A stretch of 64,000 nt of DNA from Acidobacteriota bacterium. Its GTDB lineage: Bacteria > Acidobacteriota > Blastocatellia > Chloracidobacteriales > Chloracidobacteriaceae. Positions 17,355 to 25,800 of the stretch are shown here, piece by piece (the stretch's first letter is position 1; the number at the start of each line of letters is the position of its first letter). The stretch spans positions 37,489 through 101,488 of the forward strand of contig JACQXX010000083.1 in NCBI GenBank assembly GCA_016208495.1, given 5' to 3'. The notes under the pieces are model-generated. The model was not told the DNA's origin and did no database searches. It saw only the letters and a list, made by a program, of their open reading frames with translations. The position numbers were made by a program, and so were the translations under genes.

Positions 17355-18509
17355 ATGTCAATTATGAATTTCGATCTGACCGAAGAACAGCTTCAGGTAA
17401 AGTATTCCGTTCGTGAGTTTGCCGAGGCTGAAATCAAGCCGCATATTATGGAGTGGGATGAAGAACAAATCTTCCCGCTCGACCTGCAACCCAAACTGGC
17501 GGACCTCGGGTTGCTGGGCATTATTATCCCGGAAGACCTTGGCGGTGCCGGAATGGGCTATGTCGAGTACGCCACGATTCTTGAAGAGCTTGCCCGCGTG
17601 GATCCATCCATCACCCTGAGTGTGGCCGCACATAACTCATTGTGCACCAACCATATCTACCAGATGGGCAATAAACAGCAGCGGGAAGAATTTGTGCCGC
17701 CGTTGGCACGTGGCGAACAAATGGGCGCCTGGGCGCTGACTGAGCCAGGCTCCGGAAGTGATGCAGCGGGAATGCGCACTCTGGCCGTGCGTGAAAATGG
17801 CTCGTGGGTTATTAATGGAAGCAAAAATTTTATTACCAATGCTTCACATGCCGCAGTCACCGTCGTGATGGCCATTACCGACAAATCCAAAGGAAATCAT
17901 GGGGTTTCGGCTTACATTGTGAAAAATGACACGCCTGGATTTACCGTCGGCAAGAAAGAAAACAAACTCGGGATGCGCGCCTCAAACACGGCCAGCCTGA
18001 GCTTTGAGGATTGCCATGTTCCTGCTGAAAGCATGCTTGGCGAATACAACCACGGGTTTGTTGACAGCTTGAAAATTCTGGATGGTGGACGCATTTCAAT
18101 TGCGGCTCTGTCACTGGGTATTGCCCAAGGCGCCTATGAATCCGCGCTGAAATATGCCAAACAACGTCAGGCTTTTGGCCGGGTGATTGCCGAATATCAA
18201 GCGATCCAATGGAAACTGGCGGATATGGCCACCCAAATCGAGGCCGCCCGACTTCTGCTGTATCAAGCCGCCGTGTCGAAAGACCGGGGCAAAATCACCA
18301 CCCGTCAATCAGCGATGGCCAAACTGTATGCCTCAGAAGTGGCCGTGAAGGTCTCGGAAGAAGCCATTCAAATTCATGGCGGATACGGCTACACCAAAGA
18401 CTATCCACCTGAAAAATTCTGGCGGGATTCCAAACTCTGCACCATCGGCGAAGGAACTTCCGAAGTCCAACGCCTGGTGATTGCCCGCGAAATTTTGCGC
18501 GCCAGCTAA
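17355..18509 (+). CDS. Acyl-CoA dehydrogenase (short/branched-chain type)
   Basis: A 384-residue FAD enzyme of fatty or branched-chain acyl-CoA oxidation, of full family length. Both family signatures are visible: [10 protein letters not shown] (FAD and substrate loop) and the C-terminal [20 protein letters not shown]. The catalytic base is Glu366 in TIGEGTSE, the position used by short- and medium-chain enzymes. It passes electrons to ETF in the cytoplasm and introduces the 2,3 double bond. Chain-length specificity is uncertain; butyryl- or short/branched-chain type is the closest impression. ATG 17355 follows GAGGG at 17343-17347. A good sigma-70 promoter is upstream and a GC-rich hairpin directly downstream. 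Confidence 0.93.
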   Translation: MSIMNFDLTEEQLQVKYSVREFAEAEIKPHIMEWDEEQIFPLDLQPKLADLGLLGIIIPEDLGGAGMGYVEYATILEELARVDPSITLSVAAHNSLCTNHIYQMGNKQQREEFVPPLARGEQMGAWALTEPGSGSDAAGMRTLAVRENGSWVINGSKNFITNASHAAVTVVMAITDKSKGNHGVSAYIVKNDTPGFTVGKKENKLGMRASNTASLSFEDCHVPAESMLGEYNHGFVDSLKILDGGRISIAALSLGIAQGAYESALKYAKQRQAFGRVIAEYQAIQWKLADMATQIEAARLLLYQAAVSKDRGKITTRQSAMAKLYASEVAVKVSEEAIQIHGGYGYTKDYPPEKFWRDSKLCTIGEGTSEVQRLVIAREILRAS

Positions 18510-18514
18510 ATGTG

Positions 18515-18562
18515 GAGTGCGGCGGCTTGACACCGCTTTGGTTTTGATAAGCCGCCGCACTC
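18515..18562. repeat. REP-like GC hairpin
   Basis: A perfect 14-bp stem (GAGTGCGGCGGCTT, 18515-18528, complement 18549-18562) with a 20-base loop lies six bases after the acyl-CoA dehydrogenase stop. It is followed by TAAAAATTT rather than a T-run, so it may stabilise the 3' end or act as a weak terminator. Confidence 0.7.
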
Positions 18563-18583
18563 TAAAAATTTCAGTGGATTGCC

Positions 18584-19078
18584 TTGTCAGAACTCCCTCT
18601 CTCCAAACGACTGCTTTATCTGGCACTCCCACTTGGTTGGATGGCCTGCCTGTTTTTCTTCTCAACCGATGTCCTGTCATCCAATCAAACGGGCTCGGTG
18701 ATTGAACCCCTGATTCATAAAGTTGTTCGCACCATTGATCCAACGGCTTCGCCAAAAGCGGTCTGGCTGGGTCATCTCTTGCTTCGCAAACTTGGCCATC
18801 TCACGGAATATGCCTGTCTGGCAATTCTGTGGGCAGTTGTATTGCGGAAAGTCAGCGGGTGGTCACATCGCAGTGTGCTGTTGATGGCACTGATCTTTTC
18901 GGTGGGATATGCCGTGATTGATGAATGGCACCAGACCTTTACTTTGGAGCGATCTGGAACCATTCAAGATGTCATTATTGATGGGATGGGAGCACTTATT
19001 GGACTTGGAATCCTGAGTCTGATCTGGTGGTGGAAAATCAGGCGCGAACAATCGGTTTCGTTTCGCCGAACCATTTGA
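18584..19078 (+). CDS. VanZ-like family membrane protein
   Basis: A 164-residue protein with four predicted membrane segments (LLYLALPLGWMACLFFF, YACLAILWAVVL, VLLMALIFSVGYAVI, GALIGLGILSLIWWW). The VanZ-like signature lies between and after them: FFST near residue 25, LGHLTEYA with the conserved His-x-x-Glu-Tyr, and DEWHQTF followed by RSGTIQDVIIDGMGA. VanZ itself confers low-level teicoplanin resistance by an unknown mechanism, but most family members are uncharacterised and there is no van cluster here. The TTG start at 18584 is kept because it preserves the first membrane helix. The only nearby ATG, at about 18641, would remove it. Confidence 0.8.
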   Translation: MSELPLSKRLLYLALPLGWMACLFFFSTDVLSSNQTGSVIEPLIHKVVRTIDPTASPKAVWLGHLLLRKLGHLTEYACLAILWAVVLRKVSGWSHRSVLLMALIFSVGYAVIDEWHQTFTLERSGTIQDVIIDGMGALIGLGILSLIWWWKIRREQSVSFRRTI

Positions 19079-19083
19079 CTACA

Positions 19084-19150
19084 GAATGAAGAATGAAGAA
19101 ATAAAGCGGGTACCACCTTTTTTCGACATTCATCATTCTCAATTCTTTAT
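19084..19150. repeat. Inverted word-array pair (GAATGAA type)
   Basis: GAATGAAGAATGAAGAA on the left faces TTCATCATTCTCAATTCTT on the right across about 30 bases, between vanZ-like (+) and rnj (-). It may double as a terminator for both, though no clean T-run follows. Confidence 0.65.
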
Positions 19151-19154
19151 TCCC

Positions 19155-20819
19155 TCAGACTTGCATAATGACTGGTAGAATCGTCGGACGCTGTTTGGTT
19201 AACTTTTGAATGTAGCGTTTGAGGCCGAGTCGGATTTTCTCTTTAAACGCTGACATATCGGAACGTTCGTCATACGGCACGGTGGTCAGTGTTTGATTGA
19301 TCACTTCCTTGAGTTCATCCATCCACTCTTCATTCCCATCAAGCAGCATATATCCGCAGGTGGCAATTTCCGGATCGGTCTTCATTTCACCGGTTTCTTT
19401 ATTGACCACCAGCACTGGGATAATGATTCCATCATACGCCAGATGCTTTCGGTCACGCATCACCGCCTCATCCACAATGACTGAGCGGCTGTCATCCATG
19501 TAAATCTTGCCCACCTGAATCTTATCTGAAATCAGCGCTCGCTCTCCGTCAAGGGCCAGGACTTCTCCGCTCTGCATCAGAATGACATTCTCTGGCTCAT
19601 AATCAAGCTCCTGACAGGCATAGAGTTTGTGCCGATAAAGCTGGCGATATTCGCCATGAATCGGGATGAAATACCGTGGCCGGGTTGATTCGATCATCAA
19701 GCGCAAATCTTCCTGGGCACCGTGGCCTGAGACGTGGATACGTGCCGAGGAAGAGTCATACACAAAAGCATTGCGCTTGTAACATTCATTGATCAACCGG
19801 GAAATTGATTTTTCATTGCCTGGAATCTGGCGCGCTGAGAGGATGACCGTGTCACCGGCTTCAATAATCGCCTGTTTGTGGTTTTGATTGGCCATGCGCG
19901 ACATCGCCGCCATTGGCTCGCCCTGACAGCCAGTGGCCAACACCACCACATCTTCTGAATTGGTTTGCTTGTATTCCGAAGCCGTGAGCAAAAGCCCGTC
20001 TGGAATGCGCAAAAATCCATTCTGGTCAGCCGTTTCCAGCGAACGCAACATTCCGCGCCCAACCGGAAAAACCGAGCGACCGAAATCATCGGCCAGATCC
20101 AGAATAATCTGAATCCGATGGATGCTCGACGCAAAACAACTGACGAAAATTCGCCCATCCGTTTGATCAAAGATATCTTCAAGCGCTGGAATCACTGCCC
20201 GCTCAGACGGCATTCGCCCAGGTCGTTCGACATTGGTGGAATCAGAAAGTAAAGCAAGCACGCCCCGGCGACCATATTCTTTCAATCGCTCGATATTAAT
20301 TGCATCGCCACAGACTGGGGTTTCGTCAAATTTATAGTCGCCGGTATGAATAATCACCCCCACCGGCGTTGTCACAGCCAGCGCGACACAATCAACGGTT
20401 GAATGGGAAACCCGGATAAATTCAACTGTGAAAGGGCCAACCGTAAATGATTCTCCGGCATGGATGGTATGGGTTTGAGTGCAATCCGTCAGCTTATGTT
20501 CATCAAGCTTACGGTCGGCGACACTGAGTGTGTAGGGGGTGCCATAGACGGGTACATTTACCGCCTGAAGCAAAAACGGAAGCGCTCCGATATGGTCTTC
20601 GTGGCTATGAGTCAGCACAACCGCGAGCAGTTCGTCACGATGTTCTTCCACATAGGAAAAATCCGGGATCATGATGTCTACCCCATAGTGCCCAACTTCA
20701 GAAAACATCAAGCCCACATCAATAATAATCATTGAACCATCATAGCGAAGCGCCAGACAGTTCATTCCAAATTCACCTAACCCACCAAGAGGAATAATTT
20801 CAACCGGGGTATTTATCAC
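19155..20819 (-). CDS. rnj: Ribonuclease J
   Basis: A 554-residue metallo-beta-lactamase/beta-CASP ribonuclease of the usual length. The zinc motif LTHSHEDHIG places His71, His73, Asp75 and His76, and further metal ligands follow in VSHSTVD and HTGDYKFDE. The beta-CASP segment and the later HVSGHG motif are intact, and RPRYFIPIHGEYRQL is diagnostic of RNase J. It acts as an endonuclease and 5'-3' exonuclease on mRNA and in rRNA maturation, which suggests a decay system that does not rest on RNase E alone. The start is GTG at 20817-20819 with AAAGGATG upstream. It is transcribed alone, divergent from bcp. Confidence 0.95.
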   Translation of the reverse strand: MINTPVEIIPLGGLGEFGMNCLALRYDGSMIIIDVGLMFSEVGHYGVDIMIPDFSYVEEHRDELLAVVLTHSHEDHIGALPFLLQAVNVPVYGTPYTLSVADRKLDEHKLTDCTQTHTIHAGESFTVGPFTVEFIRVSHSTVDCVALAVTTPVGVIIHTGDYKFDETPVCGDAINIERLKEYGRRGVLALLSDSTNVERPGRMPSERAVIPALEDIFDQTDGRIFVSCFASSIHRIQIILDLADDFGRSVFPVGRGMLRSLETADQNGFLRIPDGLLLTASEYKQTNSEDVVVLATGCQGEPMAAMSRMANQNHKQAIIEAGDTVILSARQIPGNEKSISRLINECYKRNAFVYDSSSARIHVSGHGAQEDLRLMIESTRPRYFIPIHGEYRQLYRHKLYACQELDYEPENVILMQSGEVLALDGERALISDKIQVGKIYMDDSRSVIVDEAVMRDRKHLAYDGIIIPVLVVNKETGEMKTDPEIATCGYMLLDGNEEWMDELKEVINQTLTTVPYDERSDMSAFKEKIRLGLKRYIQKLTKQRPTILPVIMQV

Positions 20820-20900
20820 GATACAAACGGCATCCTTTCAACATGTTGATCGAAACAGGCATATTACCACGCATCGGCCTCGGCGACACCCGAAGTACCG

Positions 20901-21105
20901 GTTTGGGGCTGAAGAAGCCAGGCTAAAGACATTGGGCTCAGGGCTTGGGGCTGAAGAAGACAGGTTGCAGAATTGGTTTTATTTCATCCCTCATCCCTTT
21001 GATCACCCCGAGCTTGCGAGTCTTCCACTCCAAGCCCTGAGCCTGACTTCTTCAGTCCGTTGTCTTCCGCCCGTCGTCTTCCGCCCGATGTCTTCCGCCC
21101 CAGAA
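20901..21105. repeat. Inverted word-array pair (GGGGCTGAAGAAG type) plus GTCTTCCGCCC triplicate
   Basis: GGGCTCAGGGCTTGGGG followed by CTGAAGAAG (20934-20958) faces CCAAGCCCTGAGCC and CTTCTTCAG (21029-21055). Just downstream, GTCTTCCGCCC is repeated three times (about 21061-21102). This fills most of the 383-base rnj-bcp spacer. No gene was seen in it. Confidence 0.7.
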
Positions 21106-21202
21106 CAAGGGATAATCGCTTGCCGCATAACGGGTTTGCGCTTACCCTGGCGGTATTCCCGTTTTATCTTCAACCAGTCAATTTTTCAGAGGAGTCTTTC
21201 CA

Positions 21203-21661
21203 ATGCCCAACGTCGGAGATCTCGCACCAGACTTTTCAACCAAAGATGCGTTTGGCAACACCATCACGCTTTCCGCCCTGCGCGGCCAGAAGGTCGTGCT
21301 GTTTTTCTACCCGAAAGACGATACCCCAGGCTGCACCAAAGAAGCCTGCAGTTTCCGGGATGCCAACTCGACGTATGCCGATAAAGGGATCCGAGTCCTT
21401 GGCGTATCGCTCGATGATGAAACCTCACACCAGGCATTTGCCACCAAATACTCGCTCCCCTTCACCTTGCTCGCCGATACCGATCACACCGTTTCTGAAG
21501 CCTATGGTGTTTATGGCGAACAGGAGTGGAAAGGCCATAAATTTTTAGGTGTCGCCCGCAAGACCTTCCTCATTGACGAAAATGGCGTTCTCAAGCAGGT
21601 TTTCGATACCGTCAATGTCGAAATTCACGCCCAGGAAGTTCTTGACGCGTTTGAAGCCTGA
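21203..21661 (+). CDS. bcp: Thioredoxin-dependent peroxiredoxin (Bcp/PrxQ type)
   Basis: A 152-residue thiol peroxidase. The peroxidatic Cys44 sits in TPGCTKEAC and the resolving Cys49 lies five residues later, the alpha2-type PrxQ/Bcp arrangement that forms an intramolecular disulphide and is reduced by thioredoxin. The start ATG 21203 follows an AGAGGAG-like site. It reduces hydrogen peroxide and organic hydroperoxides in the cytoplasm. The next gene, coaE, is 137 bases away across an inverted repeat. Confidence 0.95.
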   Translation: MPNVGDLAPDFSTKDAFGNTITLSALRGQKVVLFFYPKDDTPGCTKEACSFRDANSTYADKGIRVLGVSLDDETSHQAFATKYSLPFTLLADTDHTVSEAYGVYGEQEWKGHKFLGVARKTFLIDENGVLKQVFDTVNVEIHAQEVLDAFEA

Positions 21662-21670
21662 TTGCTTTGG

Positions 21671-21775
21671 GGGCTGAGAAAACCAGGGCTCAGGGCAATC
21701 GAAGGGATGAGGGATGAAAGAAAACCAATTCTTCAGCCCTCAGCCCCAAGCCCTCAGCCCTGGTTTTCCCAGCCC
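21671..21775. repeat. Long inverted repeat (25-base arms) in the bcp-coaE spacer
   Basis: The arms at 21671-21695 and 21751-21775 match at 23 of 25 positions when one is complemented, with about 55 bases between them. The same GGCTGA/CAGGG words occur at 20.9-21.1 kb and 44.2-44.6 kb. Confidence 0.8.
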
Positions 21776-21798
21776 AATGTCTTCAGCCCCAGATTCCT

Positions 21799-22419
21799 AT
21801 GCTTAAAGTCGGTCTCACCGGAAGCATCGCCGTTGGCAAGTCCCACGTTTCGAGCTATTTGCGCGAACTTGGCTGCCAGGTGCTCGATTCTGACCAGATT
21901 GCCCGTGTCGTGGTTGAACCGGGAACACCAGCGCTGGCAGACATCGCGGAAACATTTGGCCCGGAAGTCCTCAATGACGACGGCACGCTCAACCGTCAGC
22001 GGCTCGGGACCATCATTTTTGGCCATGACAAACTCCGGCAAAAGCTCAATGCGATTGTTCATCCACGGGTTCATGCCGAGCAGGAACGCCAGTTTGCTGA
22101 AATCGCCAGCCGTGATCCGAAGGCCATTGTGATTGTGGATGCCGCCTTGTTGATTGAATCAGGCGGATATCGGCGGTTTGATAAAATCGTCGTGGTCTGG
22201 TGTCCGAAAAAATTGCAGGTCAACCGGCTTCGCAAGCGCAATCAACTCTCGCGAGCCGAGGCATTACAGCGCATCAACGCGCAAATGTCATCGCAAGAAA
22301 AGCGAAAATTTGCTGACTTTGAGATCAACTCGGCTGGAACTTTCGAAGAAACGCGCCACAAAACCGAAGAAGTCTACCATCAGCTTCGCGCCTTAGCCGA
22401 TCAGACACCTGTAACGTAA
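21799..22419 (+). CDS. coaE: Dephospho-CoA kinase
   Basis: A 206-residue kinase for the last step of coenzyme A synthesis, the phosphorylation of the ribose 3'-hydroxyl of dephospho-CoA. The P-loop is GSIAVGKS at residues 8-15. DSDQIARVVVEPG and IVHPRVHAE are CoA-binding family segments, and DAALLIESG is the third conserved block. The ATG at 21799 gives standard length. It ends just before the nrd control region; its TAA overlaps the first DnaA-box-like sequence. Confidence 0.95.
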   Translation: MLKVGLTGSIAVGKSHVSSYLRELGCQVLDSDQIARVVVEPGTPALADIAETFGPEVLNDDGTLNRQRLGTIIFGHDKLRQKLNAIVHPRVHAEQERQFAEIASRDPKAIVIVDAALLIESGGYRRFDKIVVVWCPKKLQVNRLRKRNQLSRAEALQRINAQMSSQEKRKFADFEINSAGTFEETRHKTEEVYHQLRALADQTPVT

Positions 22420-22456
22420 TCCACAACTTACCGACTTTTCCACAGACTTTTCCACA
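22417..22456. promoter_or_regulatory. Cluster of three DnaA-box-like sequences
   Basis: TAATCCACA (22417-22425), TTTTCCACA (22436-22444) and TTTTCCACA (22448-22456) each differ from TTATCCACA by one base. They lie just upstream of the nrdA NrdR-like boxes. DnaA control of nrd is established in E. coli; here it is inference. Confidence 0.5.
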
Positions 22457-22470
22457 GGCCGTTTTGGTCG

Positions 22471-22517
22471 AAACTACGGCTTGTAGCTAGAAAAATCCAG
22501 CCCACAATATCTAGTAT
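22471..22517. promoter_or_regulatory. Paired NrdR-box-like operator
   Basis: Box 2 (22502-22517, core CAATATCTAG) matches the NrdR consensus CwAtATaTwG at nine of ten core positions. Box 1 (22471-22486, core CTACGGCTTG) keeps only the outer CwA and TwG. The cores start 31 bases apart, the three-turn spacing typical of NrdR operators. nrdR itself is not in the window. Confidence 0.5.
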
Positions 22518-22535
22518 TTTTCCTTCTTGAAAACC

Positions 22536-22564
22536 TTGACAGGTTCGCCCTGGCTGAGTAGATT
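22536..22564 (+). promoter_or_regulatory. Sigma-70 promoter of the nrd leader
   Basis: A perfect TTGACA (22536-22541), a 17-base spacer and TAGATT (22559-22564) predict a start near 22571, some 270 bases before the nrdA ATG. Confidence 0.6.
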
Positions 22565-22773
22565 CAGGACATCAAACACAACTCCCAAGGACATACAAAA
22601 TCCCCAAAAAGCTTCATCTGCGTTCACCAAAAAACCCAGGATGAGGTTTGCGTGTGCCTGCGTCGTTTTATTTTTTTCAGAGCACACACGTCGTTTTCAT
22701 TTATTCAAGGGAAACAATTTTTTTGATCAAGGGGTTTGCTACGGGATACGTGTGACCATTTTGCAGCGGGACC

Positions 22774-22796
22774 AAGGCCAGGACGGCCTTTTTTTT
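22774..22796 (+). terminator. Intrinsic terminator inside the nrdA leader
   Basis: AAGGCC, a five-base loop and GGCCTT (22774-22790) are followed by a run of eight T, 44 bases before the nrdA start. It either ends a small RNA of about 225 bases starting near 22571 or forms an attenuator for nrdA. No known riboswitch motif (such as a B12 box) was recognised in the leader. Confidence 0.7.
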
Positions 22797-22840
22797 GTCC
22801 TCACGCAAGGCTTCGAACTTCAAATCTGGGAGAACTCACC

Positions 22841-25800
22841 ATGAAAGCTGCCGAATCAAAGCACCCCCACGCTGATGCACCAGCCGGGATCGGAATGCGC
22901 GTGCGGAAACGGAATGGATCGTTTGAGCCGGTTGACGTCAATAAAATTGTGCGCGCGGTCAGCCGCTGCTGCCATGGACTGTATTATGTTGACGCCCTGC
23001 GCGTTGCGACCAAGACCATCAGCGGTCTCTATGACGGAGCAACCACCAAGGAACTCGATCAACTTTCGATCCAAACCGCCGCGTCGCTGATTGTCGAAGA
23101 ACCTGAATACTCACGCCTCGCCGCCCGGTTGCTGGGCACCTACATTGATAAAGAGGTCACCAATCAGGAAATTCACTCGTTTTCACAGTCCATCACGGCT
23201 GGTCACAAACTTGGGCTCTTTTCAGACCGGCTGGCCGAATTTGTGTCCGCCAATAGCCGCAAACTCAATGCCGCCATTACTGGGCAACGAACTGAATTAT
23301 TTGAATTTTTTGGGATTCGCACCCTCTATGACCGCTATCTGGTCAAACATCCGACCAAACGCGATGTGATTGAAACACCACAATATTTCTTCATGCGCGT
23401 GGCCTGTGGACTGGCGGAAACCGTCAAGGATGTGATTGATCTGTATCATCTTTTTTCATCACTGTCCTATGTCCCGAGTTCTCCGACCCTGTTTAATTCC
23501 GGCACCAAACACGAGCAGCTTTCATCGTGCTTTCTGCTTGATTCACCCGAAGACGACCTCGAAGCAATTTATAAGAAATACACCGACGTGGCCCTGCTGT
23601 CGAAATTCTCAGGCGGTATCGGCATTGCCTATTCACGAGTGCGCAGCCAGGGGTCATTGATTCGCGGAACGAATGGCCACTCCCAGGGCATCGTCCCGTG
23701 GCTCAAGACCTTAGACGCTTCGGTGGCAGCCGTGAACCAGTGCTTTGCTCCGGAAACGCTGGTTTATACCGCGAATGGCGTGAAAGAAATCAAAGACATC
23801 AAAGTTGGAGATCTGGTCCTTGGCCAGCGTGGAAAATACCGCGAAGTCCTCAAGCATATGACCTATTTCCAACACGACCCAATGGTTGAAATCAAGGTCA
23901 AACACTCAATTTCCCCGATTAAGGTCACGGCTGGTCACCCAATGTGGGCGATTCAGGGCATTCCAATGGAACAATCCCTTGAGCGCACGATGTCACAGTT
24001 GGAGCGTGAAAAATTTGTTCCAGCCTGGGTTGAAGCTGGTCAACTCCGAAAAGGCGACTATGTGGCACAAGTTATTCCAACTGAGGTGGTTCCAGTTCAA
24101 GGATTCACTGAAGACGATGCCCGGATGTATGGAATTTTGCTGGGAGATGGTCATCTTGCAAAAGATAATGATGAATGGGGAGTTTCTGGAAACCCATTAA
24201 CCGACACACACCTGGAGTTTGTTCGCCAATACCTCAACAATGCCAATATTCACTACTGGCAAACGAGTCGGGGTGAGAATTACCTGCAAATTCGGTGGGC
24301 AGCAGGACGTGGGGTCGTTCGGGAAGCAACCACTGGACGATTTCTCAGCAGTGGAGCGTCAACGTTGCCCTTCACACGAGAAGACATGTATGACGAAAAC
24401 GGCCAAAAACATATTGCCCGCCGGTTTTCGCATCTGCCCCCGCAACAAACCCGCGCACTTATTCAAGGTCTGATTGAAACTGATGGCGGCGTAAGTCGTG
24501 GTAAAGAAATTTACTTCACCAACACTTCGCAAAAACTGGTTGAAGGGCTGCGCTATCAATTGCTGCGGCTGGGTATTCCAGCGGCGGGTCAATATCGCGA
24601 ACGTGAAAATGCGCATCAGGGAATTCGGTCAGATGGATCAACCGCCCACTTCACAGGCGTGACCAAAGCCTTTGACTTGCGAATCCCAGCCGTTCCTGGA
24701 ATTGCTGAACTCGTTGATTGTCATCCAGTTACAAAGAAGAACTGGTTTATTTGGGATGGCTGCGTCTGGTCTCGGATTACCAAACAAAAAGAAATTACAC
24801 CCGTGGTTAAAGTCCATGACTTAAAGGTTGAAGGCGACGAAACTTATTTAACTTCCGCTGTTTTGGTGAGGAATGGTGGAAAAAGGAAGGGGGCGTGTTG
24901 CGTTTACCTCGAAACCTGGCATGCGGATATCGAGCAATTTCTTGAACTTCGCGACAACACCGGTGATGAAGCCCGCCGCACGCACAACCTGAATCTGGCC
25001 AACTGGGTGCCCGATCTATTTATGCAGCGGGTTGAAAAAGATGAGCTGTGGTCGCTGTTTGATCCAAAGGTTGTGCCGCACTTTACGGACCTGTTTGGCG
25101 AGGAATTTGAATCCGCCTATGCCAAAGCCGAAGAAGAAAAGCTGTACAACAAACAGGTTCGCGCCCGTGACCTCTATGGCCGGATGATGCGCACGCTGGC
25201 CCAGACCGGAAACGGCTGGATGACCTTTAAAGACAAGTCCAACAAAGCCTGCAACCAGACCGCCAAACCCGGCGCCGTGGTTCACCTGTCAAACCTCTGC
25301 ACGGAAATCCTCGAAGTCACGTCCGCAAGTGAAACCGCCGTCTGCAATCTGGGTTCAGTCAATCTTGCCCGGCACGTGGTGGATGGTAAATTTGATTTTG
25401 AAAAACTGGCAACGACGGTTCGGCTGGCCGTGAAACAGCTTGATCGGGTGATTGATATCAACTTCTATCCGATTCGGAGCACGGCTGACTCCAACGCCCG
25501 CTGGCGTCCGGTGGGGCTGGGCGTGATGGGGCTGCACGACGTGTTCTTCCAGCTTAAACTGGCCTTTGATGCGCCCGAAGCCCGTGCCCTGTCGCGCAAA
25601 ATTCAGGAAGAAATTTACTACACAGCGCTTTCAACCTCGTGCGATCTGGCGACCAAACTCGGAGCGCACAAGGCATTTCCTGAAACCCGCGCGGCCAAAG
25701 GTGAGCTGCAATTTGATGCCTGGGGCGTTGTTCCGGAAAACACCGAACGCTGGGACACACTCCGCGAGCGAATCAAAAAGCACAGCTTGCGCAACTCGCT

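Noticed and set aside
22571..22840. Cobalamin riboswitch upstream of the ribonucleotide reductase
   Set aside because: No B12-box (GCCACTG-like) sequence is present, and the enzyme is a class I diiron type that does not use B12.
22736..22840. N-terminal extension of NrdA from an upstream start
   Set aside because: It would translate across the leader terminator hairpin. ATG 22841 has a good ribosome site and begins just before the ATP cone.
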